DNA of 64,000 bases, taken from Catonella morbi ATCC 51271 (GTDB lineage Bacteria > Bacillota > Clostridia > Lachnospirales > Lachnospiraceae). A program made the translations under genes and the position numbers. Location: assembly GCF_000160035.2 (NCBI RefSeq), contig NZ_KI535367.1:435088-499087 (forward strand). The letters run 5' to 3'. This document shows positions 25,401 through 33,309 of this stretch, piece after piece (positions within the stretch are counted from its first letter, which is position 1; the number at the start of each line of letters is the position of its first letter). The notes beneath the pieces were generated by a model that worked only from the letters and a program-made list of their open reading frames with translations, was not told the DNA's origin and made no database searches.

Positions 25401-27375
25401 AGAATACCATCTGCTTATCATCATAGACACGATCTATCTTAAAGTTCTCAGGAGCTGTAATCTCAGTCTCTGTATCAGATACGGAAATACTTCCTATATT
25501 CATCTGATATGTATCTGCATTTCCATCGAATACAAGGCTTATAGCAGCAATTTTCCTGCCTTTGTATGCGGATAAATCTACCTGAGCCGACTTAAATTCA
25601 TCGCTCTTTGTTTCTGTACTTTTAACTTCAAGTTCTACTGTTTCTTCAGGTTTATCTTCAAATACAAGACCAAGTTTCATCTTAGCAGCATCATCTGAAG
25701 TCTTTCTGAATATGAGCTTTGCTTTAGTTGATTCTGTTACATCAAGAGCAGTCTTAAATAACTTTAAGTTGTTTTTAGACTTAAGGTCTCCGTAAACTAC
25801 GAGTGAACTTCCGCCATTGTAAGCACCTATCTGCTTAAACGGTAATTCTCTCTTATTTCCCTCTGTATCATTTCTTACTTCTTTTTCACCAAAGTCAAAA
25901 TCAGCCTTTAACTTAGAACCTTCTGATTCAAACCACCACTGCCAGCTAGGTAGGATATCCTGATCATTTAAATTTGTCCATGCCTCATCATTTACAGCCT
26001 TACCCTTAACAAAGTACTGCATACCCTTACCTATATTGAAATCTGTATAAAATTTCTTTCCTCTTATAACAGAAGTCTCAGCCTTAAAATCAGCTACTCC
26101 CGGCCAGTAAGATGCATCATTTACTACTACATCTTCTCTCTTATATCCCGGATGGCTTCCTGTATCTTTAGGATCACAGGTAACACCAGAAAAATACATA
26201 CGCTCCCTCTCAGCTATCATCCACTGATATTCAGGTCTCTGATGAACCGGAAGCTTACCGCTTAATCCAAGTTTTTTCTCAAGATCATCCACTCCCCTTT
26301 GGTACATATCGCTAGGTGTGAAAAGTGCAATACTGCATAGCGGATTCTTGTCTGTCTCAGAGGTGTATGAATTTTTTACAAGATTGTTGTTAGCTATATA
26401 TTTTCCCTGATTAGCCTCTATACCAAGGAATACAGCTTTGTACGGATCCACTCCTATTTCTTTGGCATGCTCTACAAACTTATTAACATTACTCCAGCCA
26501 TAGTTTACAAAGACCGAATCATGTATCTTGGCACGATTATCATCTTTCAGCCACTGTGACTTAGACCGGTTAAAGTAGGAGTTTGTATCATAAAACTGTG
26601 TATATAGTCCTTTCTCTGAAAGATATGCCATAAAATCTTTAAAACGCTCATCATATCTTTCCTCATTATTCAGGAAGTACCCATCTATTCCATACTCTTT
26701 TGCAAGGGCAATCAGTTTCTTTGCCACCACATAATCTCCGTTTGTATCCTTGACAAACATTTCGTTTATTGTCTGTCCCGGACGGAAATGCGGATCAAAG
26801 TATACGCAGGCTATAGCCTTTACACCATTCTTATGTGCGGCATTGATATAAGCCTGATTCGGAATATTTACTATTCCGAACTCAAATCCTCTTGCACGCC
26901 AGTCACTTGTAACCGGATCATAAAGTCCTTCCGGAACACCTACGGTCGCCGCACCATGCCAAGGACAAAAATAGTCTGTATACTGCCAGAAATTGAAGGC
27001 TACATTTCCATAGGAGTTATTTGCAATAGTACTATTAAAAAATGAATTTCCATAGTCACCCTGCATAAGCATAACTTCCGTCTTGTCGTTTAATGAAGGA
27101 TTTGCCTGAGTTTGAGTAAATGCCTCATTCCTTTTTTGAAGCGGTACTCTTGCCCTCATAAGGTCCGAAAAAGGATCTGTTTCTTTATCCCAGGCCTCAA
27201 TATTTCTTACAGTATAGCCACTGAAATGCGGCTGTGCTGACTTAATTTTGGCACTGTCTATATCAGGCCAGGTATCAGCATAAGCTTTGTTCCCCATTGA
27301 AATTCCCGCAAAAGCAGAAATTGCCATACTCATTATGCAGAGTCCGGCAATTTGCATCTTTGTTCGTTTTCTCAT
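22438..27375 (-). CDS. Secreted GH85 endo-beta-N-acetylglucosaminidase, multidomain
   Basis: A 1645-residue exported enzyme that should cleave the chitobiose core of N-glycans. Residues 1-33 are a signal peptide. The catalytic GH85 domain includes YTDYFCPWHGAATVG, GVKAIACVYFDPHF and GIDGYFLNNEERYDERF (about 225-240); the Asn and Glu two residues apart are the expected catalytic pair. Beta-sandwich/fibronectin-like regions follow (about 500-1180), then a FIVAR-like helical repeat (1182-1245), an F5/8 type C-like carbohydrate-binding domain (1246-1382), another FIVAR repeat (1388-1468), a Pro/Glu/Lys linker and a C-terminal basic domain of about 115 residues that I do not recognise. There is no LPXTG, so the end domain may attach to the wall. 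GGAGGAG stands 4 bases before the ATG. Confidence 0.85.
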   Translation of the reverse strand: MRKRTKMQIAGLCIMSMAISAFAGISMGNKAYADTWPDIDSAKIKSAQPHFSGYTVRNIEAWDKETDPFSDLMRARVPLQKRNEAFTQTQANPSLNDKTEVMLMQGDYGNSFFNSTIANNSYGNVAFNFWQYTDYFCPWHGAATVGVPEGLYDPVTSDWRARGFEFGIVNIPNQAYINAAHKNGVKAIACVYFDPHFRPGQTINEMFVKDTNGDYVVAKKLIALAKEYGIDGYFLNNEERYDERFKDFMAYLSEKGLYTQFYDTNSYFNRSKSQWLKDDNRAKIHDSVFVNYGWSNVNKFVEHAKEIGVDPYKAVFLGIEANQGKYIANNNLVKNSYTSETDKNPLCSIALFTPSDMYQRGVDDLEKKLGLSGKLPVHQRPEYQWMIAERERMYFSGVTCDPKDTGSHPGYKREDVVVNDASYWPGVADFKAETSVIRGKKFYTDFNIGKGMQYFVKGKAVNDEAWTNLNDQDILPSWQWWFESEGSKLKADFDFGEKEVRNDTEGNKRELPFKQIGAYNGGSSLVVYGDLKSKNNLKLFKTALDVTESTKAKLIFRKTSDDAAKMKLGLVFEDKPEETVELEVKSTETKSDEFKSAQVDLSAYKGRKIAAISLVFDGNADTYQMNIGSISVSDTETEITAPENFKIDRVYDDKQMVFSWKLDRYEDVDKYRVYAESEGKKHFLGGIYDEKLYVKDYFFDKGKEIKFSLVKVGKDGKESKATEKVVDFSKLPTEIKVAEIIPEKEFNERLVKLQAEAEEPEKISFSFKKGKDNNTLYEASVEPIKEYTYDKTASEYKIDVADDNGIVTVPNLKDGYFYDLTIKPKNSEIGISYRGKFNDSYARPMTEDDIVWAGVKKVALRSPLTRDWYEVKLSFKAEGEAEAKEIGSYQRGITPNYHSPITLPADKGEITLTLNDYKGNSSEIKLKYDESYKEELIKLKEEYSKIVNNRSAARILFDNTDLDSILDEIQAKLVESEQVIYTLKRNEEKVNKFVKELKELYGKLHKNENAVKYDIHLVIDGYAQVNFVLKDEEDKKIEPFSIKDHVYSFILTKGKKYNYEISNASNWGSQIIPKKGSIDVKEEGKAEINVEKAAFSLKVVPKISNTIKRLEAFNKADYDVKVKYSSWGGESSLPLTHESFTVEEPDTSTLGEKTVKVTGLNKETTFKVMVIPNDTDPKEIKELWSEVEKARGLKEKAEYRYATGEKKDAFDKALAEAEELITGSEFDVKAISEKLEKLKETVKALDGLSNEPLTAVPSSKQLVYQGFKLDRMVDGKKDTYTWIASSQIVGDWVKLTYTKPIKVNKVKIIYPDDVEDDFINTADIEVKDGDNWKKIGEIAGTDKTTVEVEAGKRPVTTEVQLRITEENGNWYKIAEFIVEYEEAKAPNPQPDPEVEALKKTLEEAIAKAEALKEDVRYKKADKEKQEEFDKVLDNAKKILREDNVDKKALEEIINQLKTVAAALNGKEENNTNPPVVPYPAVPAAPEKKEETKEEQKKPETKEEGKAPSVTDVTDTETPQGKATEKKVLTLPSSKKTVNLGALKELNSINAKKVVLPQNKAKINASITAAALSELVSKKISAFEVIGKNFTLYLNSKNLKALNKLTKKQITFKAVRLKTGKIELKVFVDGKKLTAKQLAKLKIKVK

Positions 27376-27576
27376 AACTCCTCCTTTTGTTAAAAAATGT
27401 TAAATTATTGAATACCCCATATCAAAATATACATCATTATATAATTTTAATCAATATTTTTTCAATTTATAATTATTTTTCTGCAATTTTTAACAATATT
27501 TATATTGTAATTTTATATAGATTTAACAGAATAATTTAATTAATGTTAAATATAATGTTAAATTTTTTTGCACGCT

Positions 27577-27610
27577 AAAGCCCCTCACCATACCGGCAAG
27601 GGGCTTTTTT
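27577..27610 (+). terminator. Hairpin between the GH85 gene and the Big2 gene
   Basis: AAAGCCCCT (27577-27585) pairs with AGGGGCTTT (27599-27607), followed on the plus strand by TTTTTT. On the minus strand, on which both flanking genes lie, it would end the Big2 transcript with a weak T run. Confidence 0.6.
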
Positions 27611-27615
27611 GTTTC

Positions 27616-28257
27616 TTATTCATTTTTTTCAGTAGCTTTGTCAGTAGCTTCGACTACATTTACAGTACAGATATCGTATTTACCATTTGCAATGGAAGAA
27701 ATAATATAGGTTTTTCCAACCTTTTTAGCTAATATTTTCCCACTGGCGCTTACAGCAACAATTTCCGGATCATAGCTTGAAAACACTCCGGTCTCTGCTG
27801 TTGTATTTGGCTTAAGAATAGCCTGCAAAGTCTTTCTTTTGCCTACTTCAAGTGTAACCGTACTCAAAGTAAGCCTTATACTTATAGCAGGTGGACCCAC
27901 ATATACCTTACACTTAAACACTTTGTCTTCCTTCACTGACCTACCCTTAAGTGTAACTGTTACTGTGGTCTCGCCTACTTTAAGTGCAGAAAGTTTACCC
28001 GACTTTGAAACACTTACAATGCTTTCATCTTCCGACTTATAATGCACCTTCTGGTCCTCTGTCAAGTTATATACTTTCAAAAGAAAGGAATCATCTGTTA
28101 CCAAAGATAATTCGGTAACATTTAACTTTGGCTCTGCCACATTCTCTTTTGTCAGTACCGCCCCGGCATATAGTTTTATTCTATAAGCACCGGGGGACAA
28201 AATTAAACAAAGCATAACCAAGACTGACAGAGCGACTTTTTTGCTAAGATTTTTCAT
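27616..28257 (-). CDS. Secreted protein with two Big2 (Ig-like) domains
   Basis: 213 residues. A signal peptide (KKVALSVLVMLCLILSPGAYRI) is followed by two bacterial Ig-like group 2 repeats: the first has VHYKSEDESIVSVSKSGKLSALKVGETTVTVT, the second TGVFSSYDPEIVAVSASGKILAKKVGKTYIISS. Big2 modules are non-catalytic beta domains of surface and adhesion proteins. It has no sorting motif or membrane anchor, so it may be released or bind another surface protein. GGAGG precedes the ATG. It is upstream of the GH85 gene on the same strand, with a terminator-like hairpin between. Confidence 0.8.
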   Translation of the reverse strand: MKNLSKKVALSVLVMLCLILSPGAYRIKLYAGAVLTKENVAEPKLNVTELSLVTDDSFLLKVYNLTEDQKVHYKSEDESIVSVSKSGKLSALKVGETTVTVTLKGRSVKEDKVFKCKVYVGPPAISIRLTLSTVTLEVGKRKTLQAILKPNTTAETGVFSSYDPEIVAVSASGKILAKKVGKTYIISSIANGKYDICTVNVVEATDKATEKNE

Positions 28258-28390
28258 CTCAATACCTCCGTCTGTCCTTTGACATTATAATCATAGCTTG
28301 CGATTTTGTCATAATCGTGTCATTTAATAGACTTTATTTAGCTTGAAACTGACACAAAAAAACACTATAATTGTTATGTATACCTAAACG

Positions 28391-28564
28391 CCAATTATTC
28401 ACGCCATAAGTCACAGACCTCTTATTCTGTATAGTACTCCGGAATAAACTGTTTTTGGTCTGTGACTATGGGTTGATATTACCAAACATCTGTAAAATAT
28501 CGTAATTTTAAGCCTTCGGCTTGATTACGATATTTCACAAGATGTTTCGTGAATAATTTGGGTT
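28391..28564 (+). repeat. Dispersed two-hairpin repeat, copy D (best preserved)
   Basis: About 174 bp with terminal inverted repeats CCAATTATTCACG and CGTGAATAATTTGG. Hairpin one pairs CCATAAGTCACAGACC with GGTCTGTGACTATGG. Hairpin two pairs ACATCTGTAAAATATCGTAAT and the complementary ATTACGATATTT...AGATGT around an AAGCCTTCGGCTT loop. No reading frame lies inside. It resembles a MITE, and when transcribed would give a strongly folded RNA. It stands 34 bp before the response-regulator start. Confidence 0.88.
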
Positions 28565-28597
28565 AAATATTATTCAACTCGGAAGGATGTATAAATT

Positions 28598-29296
28598 ATG
28601 CAAAATATACTTATAGCGGATGACAATGCCGATATTACAAAGGTACTGGCTGCCTACACCTCAAAGGAAGGCTACAATCCTGTGATTGCAACCGACGGTG
28701 AGGAAGCTCTTAAGCTGTTTGATGAAGTCTCTCCTTCTGCCGTACTTTTAGATGTAATGATGCCTAAGATGGACGGATATGAAGTCTGCCGTAAAATCCG
28801 TGCCAAATCAAATGTTCCGATTATCCTTGTTACAGCCAGAGGTGAAGGCTTTGAGAAAATAATGGGACTTGATATAGGCGCGGATGACTATATAGTTAAG
28901 CCTTTCAGCCCAAGCGAGGTCATGGCGAGGCTCAGGGCTGTTCTCAGGCGCATGGTAGCCCCTGAATCTTCTGCAAATGTTGCAAACGAAAATTTTATCA
29001 AAATAGATAACCTTGAAATTAACCTGGATGAATATTCCCTCAGTATAGGCGGTGAAAAGATCGCTCTTACAAAAAAAGAAATAGAAACCATGTGGACTCT
29101 TGCAGAGAATCCGAATAAGGTATTTACCAGGGATAACCTGCTTGACAGCCTCTGGGGTTTTGACTACTTTGGAGACAGCCGCACTGTAGACTCACATATA
29201 AAACGTCTCAGGGCTAAACTCGATACCGTAGAACATCCTAACTGGTGTATAAAAACCATATGGGGTGTGGGCTATAAGTTTGACATTGATGCTTAA
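28598..29296 (+). CDS. OmpR-family response regulator
   Basis: 232 residues. The receiver domain has the acidic pair DD at 8-9, phosphoacceptor Asp52 in LLDVMMPKMDG, Thr in LVTARG and Lys in IVKPFSP. The C-terminal winged helix (about 130-230) ends with RTVDSHIKRLRAKL and WGVGYKF, as in OmpR/PhoB. Its kinase is encoded 1.9 kb downstream in the same run of genes, with hflK and hflC between, so the four probably form one operon. GGAAGG lies about 9 bases before the ATG. Target genes are unknown. Confidence 0.92.
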   Translation: MQNILIADDNADITKVLAAYTSKEGYNPVIATDGEEALKLFDEVSPSAVLLDVMMPKMDGYEVCRKIRAKSNVPIILVTARGEGFEKIMGLDIGADDYIVKPFSPSEVMARLRAVLRRMVAPESSANVANENFIKIDNLEINLDEYSLSIGGEKIALTKKEIETMWTLAENPNKVFTRDNLLDSLWGFDYFGDSRTVDSHIKRLRAKLDTVEHPNWCIKTIWGVGYKFDIDA

Positions 29297-29317
29297 ATTA
29301 AACAGAGGAGTTGACAT

Positions 29318-30304
29318 ATGAAGATATTTAATAACTTAAAAGGCAAAAAAAATGATGACATTGTCATTGACGAAAATCTGGATAAGAAATTAAAAAATGC
29401 TAAAAGATTCGGAATTTTTATCGTCTGCGCCCTAATAATCGCTTTCGGTATTTTTTCAAGCATCTATTCTGTATCCGAGCAGGAGCAGGCTGTAATCACA
29501 CAGTTCGGAAAGGTGGTCGGAGTTGAATCTGCCGGGTTGCATTTTAAAATACCTTTTATACAACAGAGTATAAGGGTAAATACCACTACTCAGGGTATGG
29601 CTATAGGCTATCAGGAATCCGGAACCAACGATCCTATAGAAGATACTTCAGACTATGAAGACAGTATGATGATTACTAAGGATTTTAATTTTGTAAATAT
29701 AGATTTTTACCTGGAATATAAAGTGGCAAATCCTGAAACTTTTCTTTTTAATACCGCCGAACCGCTTGAAACTTTAAGGAATCTTACCAAAGCTTCCATC
29801 CGTTCCACCATTTCCAAGTACCTTGTGGATGAGGTAATGACTACCGCCAAGGGAAAAATCCAGTCAGAGGTTAAGGATAAGCTGATTGCTGAAATGCAGA
29901 AAATAAATCTTGGTATAGAGGTAGTAAACATTTCAATTCAGGATGCAGAGCCGCCTACAGCCGAGGTTGTACAGGCATTCAAGGCAGTTGAAACCGCAAA
30001 ACAGGGTGCCGAAACTGCCTTAAACAATGCAAATAAATACCAGAGCGAAAAACTTCCGTCCGCCAATGCCGATGCCGATAAAATTCTTAAAGAGGCTGAA
30101 GCCTACAAAGAGAACCGCATAGCAGAGGCTGAAGGGCAGGTAGCCAGATTCAGTGAGACCTACAAAGAATATAAGAAATTTCCTCTTATAACCAAGAAGC
30201 GTATGTTCTATGAGACTCTTGAAGAGGTATTGCCAAATCTCAATATTATAATTACTGACGGAAACACACAGTCAATTTATCCTGTTGACAAATTCAATAA
30301 TTAA
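29318..30304 (+). CDS. hflK: HflK-like SPFH-domain membrane protein
   Basis: 328 residues with a short cytosolic N terminus, one membrane helix (FGIFIVCALIIAFGIFSSIYSV, about 37-58), then the SPFH/band-7 domain that begins VSEQEQAVITQFGKVVGVESAGLHFKIPF and a coiled coil (about 220-290). HflK partners HflC in a large cage around the FtsH protease, shaping membrane protein quality control. The two are adjacent here, with HflC starting 12 bp after the stop. AGAGGAG precedes the ATG. The unusual feature is that the pair lies between a response regulator and its histidine kinase. Confidence 0.85.
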   Translation: MKIFNNLKGKKNDDIVIDENLDKKLKNAKRFGIFIVCALIIAFGIFSSIYSVSEQEQAVITQFGKVVGVESAGLHFKIPFIQQSIRVNTTTQGMAIGYQESGTNDPIEDTSDYEDSMMITKDFNFVNIDFYLEYKVANPETFLFNTAEPLETLRNLTKASIRSTISKYLVDEVMTTAKGKIQSEVKDKLIAEMQKINLGIEVVNISIQDAEPPTAEVVQAFKAVETAKQGAETALNNANKYQSEKLPSANADADKILKEAEAYKENRIAEAEGQVARFSETYKEYKKFPLITKKRMFYETLEEVLPNLNIIITDGNTQSIYPVDKFNN

Positions 30305-30315
30305 TGGAGGGACTT

Positions 30316-31191
30316 ATGAAAAATAAAAAAATCTTACTCTTGGTAATACTTGTTCTCGCTGTTTTTCTTGGAGTCAGCTCTACATATTCACTTAGGGAAA
30401 ATGAATACGGTATCAGATTACAGTTTAATAAAATAGTTGCCATAGACGAAAGCGCGGGACTTTATTTTAAAATACCTTTCATACAAAATGTAAGAAAGGT
30501 ACCTAAGTCCATCCAGCTCTACGATATTCGTCCGAGTGATGTAATGACTTCCGACAAAAAATCAATGATAGCCGATATGTACATCCTCTGGCGTGTTGTA
30601 AATCCAACCGTTTATTATCAGACCTTAAATGCAAATGTAAATAATGCAAAGGACAGAACCGGAATTACGGTTTACAATTCCGTAAAATCTGTTATATCCT
30701 CTATGACACAGGATGAGATAATAGAAGCCAGAGGTGAGAAACTCACACAGACGATAACTTCCGATGCTAATCCTGACATTCAGAAATACGGCATTGAGAT
30801 AGTGCAGGCTCAGCTTAAGTCCCTTGATTTGCCTGATGATAATAAACAGGCTGTATATGAGCGTATGATATCCGAAAGAAACAATATTGCCGCCTCTTAT
30901 ACCGCCGAGGGTGAAAGCAAGGCTAAAAAAATTCAAAACGAAACCGATAAGCAGGTAGCCATTCTCAAGGCTCAGGCCGAGAAAAACTCCGCCAAGCTAA
31001 AAGCCGAGGGTGAGGCAAAGTATATGGAAACCTTACAGCAGGCCTATAACGACAAGGATAAGGCTGAATTTTACAATTATATCAGAAGCCTTGATGCCCT
31101 CAAAGTCTCCCTTAGCGGAACAGGTGAAAAGAAACTTATGCTGGGAAAAGACAGTGAACTGGCTAAGATTCTTTACGGAAAAATAGAATAA
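30316..31191 (+). CDS. hflC: HflC-like SPFH-domain membrane protein
   Basis: 291 residues. An N-terminal membrane helix (ILLLVILVLAVFLGVSSTYSL) is followed by the SPFH domain, with LRENEYGIRLQFNKIVAIDESAGLYFKIPFIQNVRKVPKSI matching HflC, then a coiled coil with charged repeats (ESKAKKIQNETDKQVAILKAQAEKN). It is the partner of HflK. The frame is open from an ATG at 30304 that overlaps the hflK stop, but GGAGGG 5-6 bases before ATG 30316 makes the latter the likely start. The C-terminal part (LDALKVSLSGTGEKKLMLGKDSE) is normal for the family. Confidence 0.87.
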   Translation: MKNKKILLLVILVLAVFLGVSSTYSLRENEYGIRLQFNKIVAIDESAGLYFKIPFIQNVRKVPKSIQLYDIRPSDVMTSDKKSMIADMYILWRVVNPTVYYQTLNANVNNAKDRTGITVYNSVKSVISSMTQDEIIEARGEKLTQTITSDANPDIQKYGIEIVQAQLKSLDLPDDNKQAVYERMISERNNIAASYTAEGESKAKKIQNETDKQVAILKAQAEKNSAKLKAEGEAKYMETLQQAYNDKDKAEFYNYIRSLDALKVSLSGTGEKKLMLGKDSELAKILYGKIE

Positions 31192-31212
31192 ATCCAATCA
31201 GGTGGTGTTTTC

Positions 31213-32784
31213 ATGAAAGATATTTTTTCTGTTAAACCTGCCATAGTAAAGAAAAGGACTTTGAAACAGATAGTTCATAGTCTTTTCTTTATTATGTTCA
31301 GAAATTATGCATTGGTAGTAGTTACTTTTGCTATACTTACAGGGCTGATTTTTGTCCAACTTTACTCAAAATCTGCCATAGTAGCCAATCAAAAACTTCT
31401 TCTAAAGCAGGCTGAATCCATAGCAAAAAGAGTAGGTGTGTTTGTGGACGATGATGATTATATTACTTATCCATCTTTTCTTGAGGTACTTGAAGAACTT
31501 GAAACCACTGATATATGGATAATATCAAATCCGAATTCAAAGACTCCTATGCCCAAAAAATATAGCAACATAGATATATCAAGGGAAACCCAGCCGGAAA
31601 TCTCTTCTCTTTTCGATACAGTTTTTTCGGGCAAGGCAGACGCAATGGACGTGTATTCCGAAACCTATGGTACAAATTATATATTTACTGCTGTGCCTAT
31701 AACTACTACAAAGTCTCAAAATATTATAGGCGCAGTCTTTGTAAATCAGGTATCCGAATCACAGACAATAGTTATAAACCGAAGTTTTACAATAATCATA
31801 ATCAGTACCCTTATCGCGCTTTTATTCTCACTGATATTTGCCGTTTTCCTGGCAAGAAGGCTCTCAGTGCCGCTTTCTGTAATGGGTGCTACCGCACTTA
31901 GACTTGCAGATGAAGATTATGAGGCGCATACGAACATCAGTGAGGAAGGTGAGCTTGGAGAGCTGGCAGGCGCAATAGATTCTCTCTCGGACAGACTGAG
32001 GCAGGCAGATGAGGAAAGGAAAAGTCTGGAGCAGATGCGTCTTGATTTCTTTGCTAATGTATCTCATGAGCTCCGTACACCTATAACCGTAGTCAGGGCA
32101 TACTCGGAAACCCTGTTAGACGGAATTATTGACGATGAAGCTACCAAGGCAGAATACTATGAAAAAATGCTCACCGAGTGTAAATCGATGGAAAGGCTTG
32201 TGGGAGACCTTTTGGTACTTTCTAAAATGCAAAATCCTGATTTTACACTCGAAAAAGAACCTATAAATCTTGTTCAGGTATTTTCAGACATACTCAGAAG
32301 CGGCTCAGCACTCGCCAGAGAAAAATCTGTAAATATTAATCTTAATACCGATGGTGATGTCCTTCTTATGTATGGTGATTATGACAGAATAAGACAGATG
32401 TTTATGGTTATAGTGGATAATGCGATTAAATTTTCAAATAATAACGGAAACGTTGATATAACAGTAAAAAAAGAGACTGCCAAAGAAAATGTAGATTTCT
32501 TCTCATCTACCTTTGCGGGCGATACTTATGTGAACTCAGGCAATAACCTGCTCATAAGTATAAAAGATGACGGCGTGGGAATTACCGATACAGAATTACC
32601 TCATATTTTTGAAAAGTTTTATAAATCAAAACTCAGACAAAATGCAAAGGGTTCCGGTTTAGGTCTTGCCATAGCCCGTCAAATAGCTCTTAAACATAAT
32701 GGTTCTATAACTGTAGAAAGTGAAAAGGGTAAAGGTACAGAATTTAAGTTTAAATTTGCCGAGATAAAATCCATAGAACTTTAA
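31213..32784 (+). CDS. Membrane sensor histidine kinase
   Basis: 523 residues. Membrane helix one (about 30-50) and two (about 190-213) enclose an extracytoplasmic sensor of about 140 residues. A HAMP domain follows, then HisKA with the phosphoacceptor His near 283 in FFANVSHELRTPITVVRAY, and the ATPase domain with N box VDNAIKFSNN, G1 DDGVGI and G2 GSGLGLAIARQI. The kinase should phosphorylate the response regulator at the head of the operon. Its gene follows hflC by 21 bp, with AGGTGG as ribosome binding site. The signal sensed is unknown; membrane or envelope state is suggested by the HflKC neighbours. Confidence 0.92.
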   Translation: MKDIFSVKPAIVKKRTLKQIVHSLFFIMFRNYALVVVTFAILTGLIFVQLYSKSAIVANQKLLLKQAESIAKRVGVFVDDDDYITYPSFLEVLEELETTDIWIISNPNSKTPMPKKYSNIDISRETQPEISSLFDTVFSGKADAMDVYSETYGTNYIFTAVPITTTKSQNIIGAVFVNQVSESQTIVINRSFTIIIISTLIALLFSLIFAVFLARRLSVPLSVMGATALRLADEDYEAHTNISEEGELGELAGAIDSLSDRLRQADEERKSLEQMRLDFFANVSHELRTPITVVRAYSETLLDGIIDDEATKAEYYEKMLTECKSMERLVGDLLVLSKMQNPDFTLEKEPINLVQVFSDILRSGSALAREKSVNINLNTDGDVLLMYGDYDRIRQMFMVIVDNAIKFSNNNGNVDITVKKETAKENVDFFSSTFAGDTYVNSGNNLLISIKDDGVGITDTELPHIFEKFYKSKLRQNAKGSGLGLAIARQIALKHNGSITVESEKGKGTEFKFKFAEIKSIEL

Positions 32785-32791
32785 TTCAAAT

Positions 32792-32870
32792 CAGTCACGT
32801 ACCAAAAACAGTTTATCCCGCTGTACTATACGGAATAAGAGGTCTGTGACCTATGGCGTGAATAATTGAA
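32792..32870 (-). repeat. Dispersed two-hairpin repeat, half copy E
   Basis: About 79 bp of the family: AGTCACGTACCAAAAACAG, TACTATACGGAATAAGAGGTC, then TGTGACCTATGGCGTGAATAATT. The other hairpin and end are missing. It begins eight bases after the histidine kinase stop, so this copy may end or cap the kinase mRNA. Confidence 0.8.
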
Positions 32871-32944
32871 AATTGGAATAATTTTTATTTTTAAAAACTG
32901 ACACTTGAATATTTTATATTTTCCTAGTAAAATAGATTCGTTAC

Positions 32945-33032
32945 GGAGTGGTATCGAAGTGGTTATAACGGCCCTGACTCGAAATCAGGTAGTCTCTAAC
33001 GAGGCTCGTGGGTTCGAATCCCACCCACTCCG
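32945..33032 (+). tRNA. tRNA-Ser (anticodon CGA)
   Basis: Acceptor stem GGAGTGG (32945-32951) pairs with CCACTCC (33025-33031), and a discriminator G follows. The anticodon arm CCTGA-CTCGAAA-TCAGG (32973-32989) gives anticodon CGA at 32980-32982, which reads UCG. A long variable arm (GTAGTCTCTAACGAGGCT) and TTCGAATC T loop are as expected for a serine tRNA. The CCA end is not encoded (CG followed by TTT). Confidence 0.95.
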
Positions 33033-33041
33033 TTTAAGAAA

Positions 33042-33109
33042 GAATCCTGCTTTGCAGGATTCACCGCCTGCGGCGGGTCGCACAAGCGACATCTACATAT
33101 CCGCCGCAG
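33042..33109 (+). other. GC-rich structured region after the serine tRNA
   Basis: A perfect hairpin GAATCCTGC-TTT-GCAGGATTC (33042-33062) is followed by CTGCGGCGG (33068-33076), which pairs with CCGCCGCAG (33101-33109) around an inner GTCG-CACAAG-CGAC stem. It is far more GC-rich than its surroundings. It might be a terminator and tRNA trailer or a small structured RNA. A further 12-bp hairpin (AATAGGGAATTTC with GAAATTTCCTATT, about 33138-33165) follows. No gene is seen in 33110-33309. Confidence 0.5.
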
Positions 33110-33177
33110 TGCGATCCCTCGGAGAGATTTTTATTTAATAGGGAATTTCGGAGAAATTTCCTATTAAATAAGTAAGT

Positions 33178-33208
33178 CCCCCGTACTTCACTAAGTACGG
33201 GGGATTTT
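33178..33208 (+). terminator. Strong terminator
   Basis: CCCCCGTACTT (33178-33188) pairs with AAGTACGGGGG (33193-33203) over a CACT loop, followed by ATTTTAA. It separates the tRNA from the converging propeller gene. Confidence 0.75.
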
Positions 33209-33309
33209 AAATATAATCCAAATGATGGTTTCAGACCTAATTTTTCTCATAAATCCGATACCTGCTTTGTGACAAGCTAAGAGTTTTATCTTCTTATAGA
33301 TATAGGCAA

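Noticed and set aside
33042-33062. Attachment site in the tRNA-Ser 3' end
   Set aside because: No second copy of the tRNA end and no integrase is visible in the window.
32905-33138. 77-residue frame across the tRNA-Ser
   Set aside because: It overlaps a clear tRNA and its hairpins; no evidence of translation.
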